NCBI GenBank assembly: GCA_913040875.1
Contig: CAJWHX010000263.1
Span: 1 to 5,357, forward strand
Reading direction: 5' to 3'
Origin: an uncultured Pseudomonadota bacterium
GTDB lineage: Bacteria; Myxococcota; UBA796
Length of the DNA: 5,357 bases
Made by a program: the position numbers and the translations under genes. Position 1 is the first letter of the stretch. Every line of letters starts with the position of its first letter. A model generated the notes under the pieces. The model ran no database searches and was not told where the DNA came from. It was given only the letters and a program-made list of their open reading frames with translations. Positions 1 through 5,357 of the stretch are shown piece after piece.

Positions 1-576
1 GATAGAGAGAGTGAACCTGAAGCAATCGAGAGAATGTTTGCTCCGTCTAGTGGAATTCCTGTAACTCCCTCTGATTGGGAGAAACTCTTCAGAGTAGCCT
101 TTGGCGTTCGTGGTCGTGGTTGGGTTGTTCGCTGTTGGGGATATGCGGAGCGCAATCTGATGGCAACAGAACTTTGGCCAGTGGACAACAGTGGTTTGGC
201 CGTTGACAAAGACAAGATCCGTTTGCAACGGAGCATTGAACGTGCTGGACCCGAGACATTACTTGTCGTTGTTGGTCCGTCCAATGGTGTGGTTTCTGAT
301 TCTGATTTGGATTGGGCTAGAGGAGTGATTCGTGGATTGGTTCGAAAACAACAAGAACGGATTCCAATTGTCAAAGAGGTGATTGTAACGAAGTTTCACC
401 CTCTCACTTTGCACAGTGAGGCTGAAATAGATTGTCCTCTCCCAACCTTCTCTATCGATGATATGCAAGGCGTACTTCAAGACTCGAATGGTCATCGAGC
501 GACAGTATCTGCAGGGCGATTACTGTTGAATGCAGGAGTTGTCGAAGTTGATTCCATGATAAAAGGTGTACAATGA
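1..576 (+). CDS. Unrecognised protein, first gene of the cluster (5' end probably outside the window)
   Basis: I do not recognise this protein family. The reading frame is open to the left edge, giving 191 visible codons. The first ATG is at 34, but the only AG-rich stretch (28-33) touches it directly, too close to act as a ribosome site, so the true start may lie upstream. The product looks soluble and has no membrane segment or signal peptide. After an acidic opening it has an aromatic/Arg-rich part (WEKLFRVAFGVRGRGWVVRCW), then a short strand-like hydrophobic run (ETLLVVVGPSNG), then a basic amphipathic helix (WARGVIRGLVRKQQERIP) followed by strands (KEVIVTKFHPLTL). Its stop overlaps the next start by four bases (ATGA), which implies translational coupling and a shared role. 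If the cluster is a contractile injection system, this could be a baseplate or accessory subunit, but nothing in the sequence proves it. An alternative is that translation begins at 34 and another gene, open in frame 2, ends at 64. Confidence 0.75.
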   Translation, partial: DRESEPEAIERMFAPSSGIPVTPSDWEKLFRVAFGVRGRGWVVRCWGYAERNLMATELWPVDNSGLAVDKDKIRLQRSIERAGPETLLVVVGPSNGVVSDSDLDWARGVIRGLVRKQQERIPIVKEVIVTKFHPLTLHSEAEIDCPLPTFSIDDMQGVLQDSNGHRATVSAGRLLLNAGVVEVDSMIKGVQ

Positions 577-1436
577 CCACTAAATATGTGCCCGTTTCTC
601 AGAGTCAATCCATGTATACTGGAGCCACCCAGCAGACGGTGGCGCCATTGCAGTGGGCCGTAGATTCTGCCCAAGGTAAAACGAACGGTCTGGAGTGGGT
701 GGATACACAAATTATACCTAGACATCGGTCGTTTACAATGAATGCCGATGACAACACCGGTGAGCGTCAGTATCGACATCGTCCATATGCGGCATACTTA
801 CCGAAAACGATGATGATGGCGGCTAGACATGCCCAGCAACAGGGTGAGCCAACTGTTTTGGAAGGATTGTTGCTGTTGTTTGCCAAGATGGAATGGTTGG
901 TTGCAACCCGTCGATATTATTGGTCTCCGATGAGTCCCGTACCCAAGTTACTAGCATCATTGGTAGAGGCGATGGGGATAGACAATGAGATTCATAAAAA
1001 TAGACCGGATGTGTTGGCTAGATTGGCAGCTCGGTTGCCTACGTGGAACCCTTCTCGCGGTACAGTTCAGGGAGCCAAAGATTTACTTGTTGAAACGGTG
1101 GGGGATCCCTTTCCCATTCGCGTAGCTCAAATGCCGAAAGATAAGCCAATACCCATTGACCCTGAAATTCAAGGAGAGGTTTTTGCGTGTCATGATGTGA
1201 GTTGGTGGGATCGTAGAACCACTCGAACGCCCGAAGGAAAGGCGCAGAACACCCCGATGAACCTCCGAATTGATTCAGGGTTCTTACAGTTTCAAACCCC
1301 AGAAGATCCAATGCCTCTACACCATGAGGATGTACTTGTAGGCTGGAAGATTTCTGATAAATTTCCAACAAATTTGCTACGATTGTTGCCAGCATGGATA
1401 TCCATCCGTGTGGTAATTCTCCCTGAGCAAGCATAG
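573..1436 (+). CDS. Putative baseplate-like protein with a tail protein I (Tail_P2_I)-like segment
   Basis: The protein is 287 residues, soluble, with no signal peptide. Its start is set by the ATGA overlap with the previous stop and by AAAAGGTG at 561-568, four bases upstream. Residues 1-75 are polar and Gln/Thr-rich. Residues about 94-135 are helical (EGLLLLFAKMEWLVATRRYY, then KLLASLVEAMGI). Residues about 122-184 follow the layout of phage tail protein I / Tail_P2_I proteins: a helix ending in a 'G(V/I)D' turn, a helix with arginines, then a 'RGT-x-x-(A/G)-x-x-x-L' element (here RGTVQGAKDLLVETVG) leading to a strand (PFPIRV). Residues 203-216 are rich in Trp and His. The C-terminal end (FPTNLLRLLPAWISIRVVIL) is a helix then a strand, loosely recalling the end of T6SS TssG. 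These are by-eye resemblances; a structural component of a phage-tail-like baseplate is my best guess. The gene is very likely real; the function is weakly supported. Confidence 0.85.
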   Translation: MTTKYVPVSQSQSMYTGATQQTVAPLQWAVDSAQGKTNGLEWVDTQIIPRHRSFTMNADDNTGERQYRHRPYAAYLPKTMMMAARHAQQQGEPTVLEGLLLLFAKMEWLVATRRYYWSPMSPVPKLLASLVEAMGIDNEIHKNRPDVLARLAARLPTWNPSRGTVQGAKDLLVETVGDPFPIRVAQMPKDKPIPIDPEIQGEVFACHDVSWWDRRTTRTPEGKAQNTPMNLRIDSGFLQFQTPEDPMPLHHEDVLVGWKISDKFPTNLLRLLPAWISIRVVILPEQA

Positions 1437-1446
1437 AGGAAGAATA

Positions 1447-2313
1447 ATGGATACCAGTTTTGCAGTATTTTCCCCACAAGAGGGTGCAGTTCTTGATCAA
1501 ATCAGTTTACAAGCGATAGCTGAAGTCCCGAACTTGTTTTTGGGTGCATTGATGGATGGTTTGGTGCCTCAAGAGGACAATATCATCCTACATGGGCTTG
1601 ATATTGCGGGTGATTGGGCAGCCGGTGGTCCACCAGGTACAAAACGTCCGGACCCACAGTCGATAGGATTGCGTATTTCGCCGGGTAAGGCAATTGTTAC
1701 CGATAAGGAAGGCGTCCGATTTTTGGTTGAGATTCATGAAGAGGTTCGTATTCCATGGCCAACCAAGGCAGGTCCAGCAGTGCATGCGGCGTTGGTGATG
1801 GTCCTTGAGCGTAAGCCTTGTGTTATTGGTTCTGGAATGTTGGTGGCTCGAGAAGAAGTGACGGCACGGTTTGGTTTCGTCGATAGCCAATTGAAGGATC
1901 GAGCCCATTACTTACCAGTAGCCGTCGCCACAGGAAATGCTCAAGACTGGGCAACCGATCACTCTAGAATTATGCAACCAGAACATCCGGTAATTGGATT
2001 GATGATCAAGCGCTTTGAAAAACTTGAGAGAACAGTTTGGCAAGCAGAACCAGAAGGCGGTGTATGGGATCGTGAGGTAATCGGTAAGAACTGGTTCCGT
2101 TATCAAACAGTGGGAGCGGCTGCTTTACAGGCTACACGCGCGATGCTGATGACCTATCCAAGCACGACTCGAGATAGAGTTCGTCTACTCAAGACGTTGC
2201 ATGAACAGCTGCACAATTCTGTTGAACAGGCTTCCACAGAGCTGCTTCAACTCATTGGTTCTAGAGATGGTGCGGGCCCGTATGCAGATGTTCTTCCGCA
2301 AGTAGAGGGTTGA
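1447..2313 (+). CDS. Putative TssK-like / receptor-binding-shell-like baseplate adaptor
   Basis: The protein is 288 residues, soluble, with no signal peptide or membrane span. GAGGAAG (1436-1442), overlapping the previous stop, sits four bases before the ATG and supports this start. Residues about 46-122 look like the beta-rich shell domain shared by T6SS TssK and siphophage receptor-binding proteins: 'ILHGLDI', then 'GLRISPGKAIVTDKEGVRF', then a Pro-rich 'RIPWP' strand and 'HAALVMVLE'. TssK has a comparable order (G-x-L followed by PDG, Pro-rich strand, 'VyLaLp'). Residues 141-200 include 'YLPVAVATG' and a 'PEHPVIGLMIKRFEKLERTVW' element resembling the TssK lead into its helical stem. Residues about 240-272 form a helix rich in Leu and Gln, possibly coiled. 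TssK is usually over 400 residues, so this would be a short version. TssK links the baseplate to membrane proteins TssL/TssM, and the next gene here encodes a membrane protein, which fits. Alternatives are a phage-tail fibre-type protein or an unrelated beta-protein. Confidence 0.85.
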   Translation: MDTSFAVFSPQEGAVLDQISLQAIAEVPNLFLGALMDGLVPQEDNIILHGLDIAGDWAAGGPPGTKRPDPQSIGLRISPGKAIVTDKEGVRFLVEIHEEVRIPWPTKAGPAVHAALVMVLERKPCVIGSGMLVAREEVTARFGFVDSQLKDRAHYLPVAVATGNAQDWATDHSRIMQPEHPVIGLMIKRFEKLERTVWQAEPEGGVWDREVIGKNWFRYQTVGAAALQATRAMLMTYPSTTRDRVRLLKTLHEQLHNSVEQASTELLQLIGSRDGAGPYADVLPQVEG

Positions 2314-2316
2314 TAA

Positions 2317-4191
2317 ATGGCTGCCAATCCACTTCAATCGATGGGATTTTGGCGCGGGTTTGAAGGCGCCGTAGAGATTGCCGTTCCGATGACGGTCGCG
2401 GGAATTGTTTTCTTCCGAGTCAAAGCATTGATGGAACAGGTGTCAATGGGGCGACCCTTGACCACTCTTGAAGTGTTTGTTCTTTTAGGTGCGATGACTG
2501 CAGTGATCTCTTGGGCTGTTTCCCGTCAAATGTTTTTGAGCGGTCGTAGGAAACCGATTGTGATTGCAGTGATGGCAACCATATTTTCCTGTGGTGCAGT
2601 CTATGGACTCGTCAAACTTTTAGCCTCAGGTTTTGAAGCCTCTTGTGCGGATGTATTTGAAGGTGTTCTTATTGAAATAGACGGGGTTTGGAAAGGGCAA
2701 ATGGGACTCGCTTGTCAAGTAGGATCGATTGCAGGGAACAATTACATTCCTGGTGCATTGATACGCCCTGCATGGGATGGGCAATCTTCGGGTGCATTAT
2801 GGGTGTTCACCACTGTGGTGGCGACCTTTTCTTCTGTAGCGATGAGAGATGTGCGAGTTCGACCTACCAAAATTGTTAAGAAGCTGTACAAGTTATTGGA
2901 GTTTGCTCCTGCATCCGGTCTTGATGGGGTACTCGGAGAAAAAGCCAAAGATGGTCGGGTGCAGGCCTGTAGTAATTCGACCTTTTGGGGCGAGATCTGC
3001 GGACAGTTGTATTCAGCAGACAAAAAGTTTGAACCTGGTGAATGGTGCGGTCGATGCAACCAGACCTACACGAAAGCAGATTTCAACTTGACATTTAATA
3101 TTGTGACTCTGTTCTCCGACAATATTGATTTGCTCAATATGTTAGAGAAAAAGGATACCTTGTCTTGGGATATTCCCGGCAGGATACCAGCAGATGGTCG
3201 GCAAAGTGGAGTCGAACGTTGGGTAGTGATCGGTCAGGTCACGGCTCCGGATGTTATCAGTGTGTCTCAGTTGTTATCGATAACCCACGCACAACTTGAC
3301 AACTGGCAAAGCGATAATGAACGCGTTCAATCTGCGATTGATCTTGCCAAGAAAAGAGCCTCCAAACTGTACGGTTGGATTTGGTTTGGTCGACAAACGA
3401 AACGACTTACGTATGCTCGTCCGACGAATAAAGTGCTGATGGCAGTCGGTACGACACGATTGCGAGATCTGGTGACAGATTCAGGCGACGAATTGTATCT
3501 GCAGCTCGATATTGGCTTATTACCACTGGAAATGAGAACAGCCTTTTACAAAACATTCAGAGATGAAAAGCGAGTGCCTAGATATCAGAATTCCAAGCTG
3601 GATGTTTGGGTTCCAATAGCCCCGAGATTATCTGCAGAGTTGGCTGGAATGTGGGTTCCACGAGTCGAAGGGGAGGCTCTAAGAAAGTGGTTGGCCACAG
3701 GGCGTTTGCAAGAAGAGGGCAAGCGAGGAATCACGATTCCAGTTCCATATACTGTGTATGATGCACCTGAAGAAGAAGAGTTTCAGACCTCAATGGAGCA
3801 AAATGTTCAGCAGCTGGTGGAAGAAGATGTTGCGCCGGTTGAAAAGCCAACAGAGCAAATGGATTTGACAGATATCTTTGATTTTGGACAAGATGAAACA
3901 CCTGTTCCATCGGTTGAAGAAGAGGAAGATTCTACACCGATCGTTGAAGATGAACCAGAACCAACAGTGGAAATTGTCCAAATAGAACCAGAGGTTGTGC
4001 CAGAAATTTACATTGAGCCAGGAACGCTTGATATCATACGAGTTCCATACAACCGTGGAAAAACGGAGCCGGACTTGCAAGCGAAACGGATTGGTTCTTC
4101 AATTTCTGAGTGGGAATGGCTGGAGCCAGAGCAGATTCAAATGATGCGTCAGCAAGTCTTGGTTTTGGTAGACTCTACCAAGATCAAATAA
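2317..4191 (+). CDS. Four-helix inner-membrane protein with large cytoplasmic region, cysteine cluster and acidic tail
   Basis: The protein is 624 residues and matches no family I recognise. AGAGGG (2304-2309) lies seven bases before the ATG, and the gene begins three bases after the previous stop. Hydrophobic segments are at about residues 18-34, 50-68, 80-104 and 158-176. The positive residues in the short loop 70-79 (RQMFLSGRRK) and directly after helix 4 (RDVRVRPTKIVKKLYK) place both ends in the cytoplasm. The 105-157 loop would be periplasmic; it has Cys110 and Cys133, a possible disulfide. The cytoplasmic part holds Cys218, Cys228 and CGRC at 244-247, a possible zinc site. Next comes a mixed region to about 480 (for example RWVVIGQVTAPDVISVSQLL and a Lys-rich helix near 333-350). 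Residues about 484-570 are Glu/Asp/Pro-rich and probably disordered. A compact end follows (572-624, with WEWLEPEQIQMMRQQVLVLV). As the membrane partner of the upstream soluble proteins it could anchor their complex, as TssL/TssM do in T6SS, but it shows no homology to them that I can see. Confidence 0.9.
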   Translation: MAANPLQSMGFWRGFEGAVEIAVPMTVAGIVFFRVKALMEQVSMGRPLTTLEVFVLLGAMTAVISWAVSRQMFLSGRRKPIVIAVMATIFSCGAVYGLVKLLASGFEASCADVFEGVLIEIDGVWKGQMGLACQVGSIAGNNYIPGALIRPAWDGQSSGALWVFTTVVATFSSVAMRDVRVRPTKIVKKLYKLLEFAPASGLDGVLGEKAKDGRVQACSNSTFWGEICGQLYSADKKFEPGEWCGRCNQTYTKADFNLTFNIVTLFSDNIDLLNMLEKKDTLSWDIPGRIPADGRQSGVERWVVIGQVTAPDVISVSQLLSITHAQLDNWQSDNERVQSAIDLAKKRASKLYGWIWFGRQTKRLTYARPTNKVLMAVGTTRLRDLVTDSGDELYLQLDIGLLPLEMRTAFYKTFRDEKRVPRYQNSKLDVWVPIAPRLSAELAGMWVPRVEGEALRKWLATGRLQEEGKRGITIPVPYTVYDAPEEEEFQTSMEQNVQQLVEEDVAPVEKPTEQMDLTDIFDFGQDETPVPSVEEEEDSTPIVEDEPEPTVEIVQIEPEVVPEIYIEPGTLDIIRVPYNRGKTEPDLQAKRIGSSISEWEWLEPEQIQMMRQQVLVLVDSTKIK

Positions 4192-4200
4192 ATTCGAAGA

Positions 4201-4223
4201 GGGCAGTTCGATGCACCCCTTTT
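4201..4223 (+). terminator. Weak terminator-like hairpin after the four-gene cluster
   Basis: Ten bases past the stop of the membrane-protein gene, GGGCA (4201-4205) can pair with TGC-A-CC (4212-4217) around a six-base loop, with one bulged A, followed by CC and TTTT (4220-4223). The stem is only five pairs and the T run is short. If it works as an intrinsic terminator it is weak, and partial read-through into the lipoprotein gene is possible. Confidence 0.3.
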
Positions 4224-4296
4224 ACACTGTACGATTGCTGCTGAAAACGATACAAGAATTGTGTAATTTAGGTTTGATCTGCTAAGTTGTTGGTAG

Positions 4297-4334
4297 GTCA
4301 CTTCGAAGACATTTAGTGACATTTGGCCAATGTC
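4297..4334 (+). promoter_or_regulatory. Two overlapping, mutually exclusive dyads upstream of the lipoprotein gene
   Basis: The first dyad pairs GTCACT (4297-4302) with AGTGAC (4315-4320) around a 12-base loop. The second pairs GACATT (4318-4323) with AATGTC (4329-4334) around TGGCC. They share GAC at 4318-4320, so as RNA only one can form at a time. Neither is followed by a T run. They could be a leader switch or protein-binding sites, or chance. They end about 20 bases before the ribosome site of the next gene. Confidence 0.25.
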
Positions 4335-4354
4335 CGTTAGAACCGTCTTCTTGC

Positions 4355-4360
4355 GAGGAA
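4355..4360 (+). promoter_or_regulatory. Ribosome binding site of the lipoprotein gene
   Basis: GAGGAA lies three bases before the ATG at 4364. The spacing is a little short, but the site together with the lipoprotein signal that begins at this ATG makes 4364 the best start. An in-frame GTG at 4316 lies upstream but would put 16 extra residues, including charged ones, before the signal peptide. Confidence 0.55.
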
Positions 4361-4363
4361 CTC

Positions 4364-5357
4364 ATGCGCGCAATTCCGTTGAATTTGATTGGTATTATAG
4401 CAGTTGGATTGTCATTTTTGACGTCCTGTGCTCCGGAATCCAAAAATGGTGATACAACCAAGGATTCTGGACCAAAAAATTCCAACAACTCTCCTGTGGA
4501 CTTAAATACCGATGATTTATCATCGGATGACATTCTTCTCATCTCAGATACCACAGCGCCTATCATTACGATCGATACTCAGATAGCAGACGCTGATGGA
4601 TACACCAATACATTGACCCCTTCGTTTGATGTAACGAGTGATGAGGCTGGGACTCTCACGGTTGGTGGCAGTTGTTCTATTACAGGACAAGACAGTATCA
4701 CCGCTAGTACTCAAGCGAGTATTACTCTTGATTCCCTTACCGATGGTTCAACCTACTCTAACTGTACAGTTACAGTGACCGATGCTGCTGGTAATGCCAG
4801 TAATGTTGAGACATTGACGGCTTTTACCGTTTCGGTAAGTGGGGTGTCTATTTCTCAATCTGGGGCTGTTGATGCTACCCCTGGATCCGGATCCGTAACA
4901 TCGAATACAACGCCCTTGCTGCAAGTTGATCTCTATTCCAGTACCTCGACAGATATCGATACATCTTCTGGTGGAACAATCACCTTGACAGGTGGCTGTG
5001 AGACAGCGGCAGCCACGATCACTCAAGGGTCTACAACCGACATCACTCTTACAGGGTCCGGTGGGGCTGCATTTACTGATGGAGTATACAATTGTACGTT
5101 GGCCGTCAACGATGGATCCGCAGACAGCAATACGTTGACACTGGATGCATTCACTATTGACAGTACTGGACCGACCATTTCTGTTACCGATACAGCAGGA
5201 GCAGTGACAACAAGTATTTCGTTTCCTGACAATACTGCTCTTGGTGCAACCGTTGCAAATGTCGCCGGTTCTGACACGTACGCATCAACAATCACGTATT
5301 CTGAGAGTGGTTCAGGCGATGCCACTGCCAACGCAGACCTCGATATATCCTCGGCGG
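4364..5357 (+). CDS. Secreted lipoprotein with Ig-like and cadherin-like repeats (3' end outside window)
   Basis: The visible part is 331 codons; the frame remains open at the right edge. Residues 1-22 are a lipoprotein signal peptide: Arg2, a hydrophobic core (PLNLIGIIAVGLSF) and lipobox LTSC with Cys22 as the lipidated residue. Residue 23 is Ala rather than Asp, so by the +2 rule of enterobacteria it would go to the outer membrane. Residues 23-62 form a polar Asn/Ser/Asp-rich linker. Residues about 64-154 and 155-265 are two Ig-like units, each with a cysteine pair (104/134 and 212/244) and ending in a similar 'TLTAFTV' / 'TLDAFTI' motif; unit 1 contains VTDAAGN, common in bacterial Ig-like repeats. 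From about residue 269 a cadherin-like unit starts (FPDNTALGATVANVAGSDT, then ITYSESG). Proteins of this make-up are surface-displayed, often with adhesion or binding roles; no enzyme motif is visible. Composition is Thr/Ser/Gly/Asp-rich, unlike the upstream genes. It is probably an independent transcription unit. Confidence 0.9.
   Translation, partial: MRAIPLNLIGIIAVGLSFLTSCAPESKNGDTTKDSGPKNSNNSPVDLNTDDLSSDDILLISDTTAPIITIDTQIADADGYTNTLTPSFDVTSDEAGTLTVGGSCSITGQDSITASTQASITLDSLTDGSTYSNCTVTVTDAAGNASNVETLTAFTVSVSGVSISQSGAVDATPGSGSVTSNTTPLLQVDLYSSTSTDIDTSSGGTITLTGGCETAAATITQGSTTDITLTGSGGAAFTDGVYNCTLAVNDGSADSNTLTLDAFTIDSTGPTISVTDTAGAVTTSISFPDNTALGATVANVAGSDTYASTITYSESGSGDATANADLDISSA
4509..4526. 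repeat. 18-base inverted repeat inside the lipoprotein gene
   Basis: CCGATGAT and ATCATCGG flank TT, an eight-pair arm on each side. It lies in the linker-coding part and encodes part of an Asp/Ser-rich stretch (DDLSSDD). It may be a by-product of the repeated GAT/TCA codons. Confidence 0.5.

Larger units (their letters stand above)
4192..4363 (+). other. Intergenic region between the cluster and the lipoprotein gene
   Basis: This is the only non-coding stretch of note in the window (172 bases). It starts with the weak hairpin at 4201-4223 and ends with a ribosome site. I see no RNA gene and no convincing sigma-70 promoter; TTG-type -35 candidates (4235, 4274, 4287) do not have a good -10 at the right spacing. 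Two dyads near 4297-4334 are listed separately. The octamer TTCGAAGA occurs twice (4193-4200 and 4302-4309). A promoter for the downstream gene is expected here from the gap and the terminator-like hairpin, but this is inference. Confidence 0.5.

Noticed and set aside
1039..1500. Minus-strand frame of 153 codons
   Set aside because: It spans the junction of two well-supported + strand genes, lacks a ribosome site that I can see, and has no domain-like pattern.
4235..4269. Possible sigma-70 promoter (TTGCTG with TGTAAT)
   Set aside because: The gap between the two boxes is 21 bases, too long for a normal promoter.
4282..4566. Minus-strand frame of 94 codons covering the intergenic region and the lipoprotein start
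   Set aside because: It lies opposite a strong lipoprotein signal peptide with lipobox and has no recognisable motif of its own; it would also cross the ribosome site of the real gene.
4883..4894. GGATCCGGATCC palindromic tandem
   Set aside because: It simply encodes Gly-Ser-Gly-Ser in a linker between Ig-like strands; no further copies in a meaningful arrangement.
4748..5331. Two minus-strand frames (92 and 102 codons) opposite the repeat-bearing lipoprotein
   Set aside because: Their composition is the reverse image of Thr/Ser/Asp-rich repeat codons, and the + strand reading shows clear Ig-like and cadherin-like patterns.
1..5357. CRISPR array, tRNA or insertion sequence
   Set aside because: No regularly spaced repeats, no cloverleaf-like sequence and no transposase or terminal inverted repeats were seen on either strand.

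Overview
The window carries five genes, all on the + strand. Four tightly packed genes (1-4191) are followed by a 172-base gap and then the start of a lipoprotein gene cut by the right edge. Base composition is intermediate and gene starts carry Shine-Dalgarno motifs. The last gene encodes a classical lipobox followed by extracellular Ig-like and cadherin-like modules. This suggests a free-living Gram-negative (diderm) bacterium; I cannot name the lineage.

Region 1-4191 looks like one transcription unit. The genes are joined by a 4-base ATGA overlap (573-576), a 10-base gap (1437-1446) and a 3-base gap (2314-2316), each with an AG-rich ribosome site inside or just after the preceding gene. 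None of the four products is a confident match to a named family. By eye, protein 2 has a stretch resembling the phage/contractile-system tail protein I family (Tail_P2_I) and a C-terminal end loosely like TssG. Protein 3 has a shell-like N-terminal half loosely like TssK or phage receptor-binding proteins. Protein 4 is a four-helix inner-membrane protein with a large cytoplasmic region, a cysteine cluster and an acidic tail. Together they suggest a divergent, membrane-anchored contractile injection apparatus (T6SS-like baseplate subunits plus a membrane anchor). This is an inference from weak patterns and gene order. No sheath, tube, spike or ATPase gene is visible here.

Region 4192-4363 is non-coding. 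It holds a weak terminator-like hairpin just after the fourth gene and two overlapping dyads that share bases, upstream of the lipoprotein start.

Region 4364-5357 encodes the N-terminal 331 residues of a secreted lipoprotein: signal peptide with lipobox, low-complexity linker, two Ig-like units each with a cysteine pair, then the beginning of a cadherin-like unit. It is probably transcribed separately and need not belong to the upstream system.
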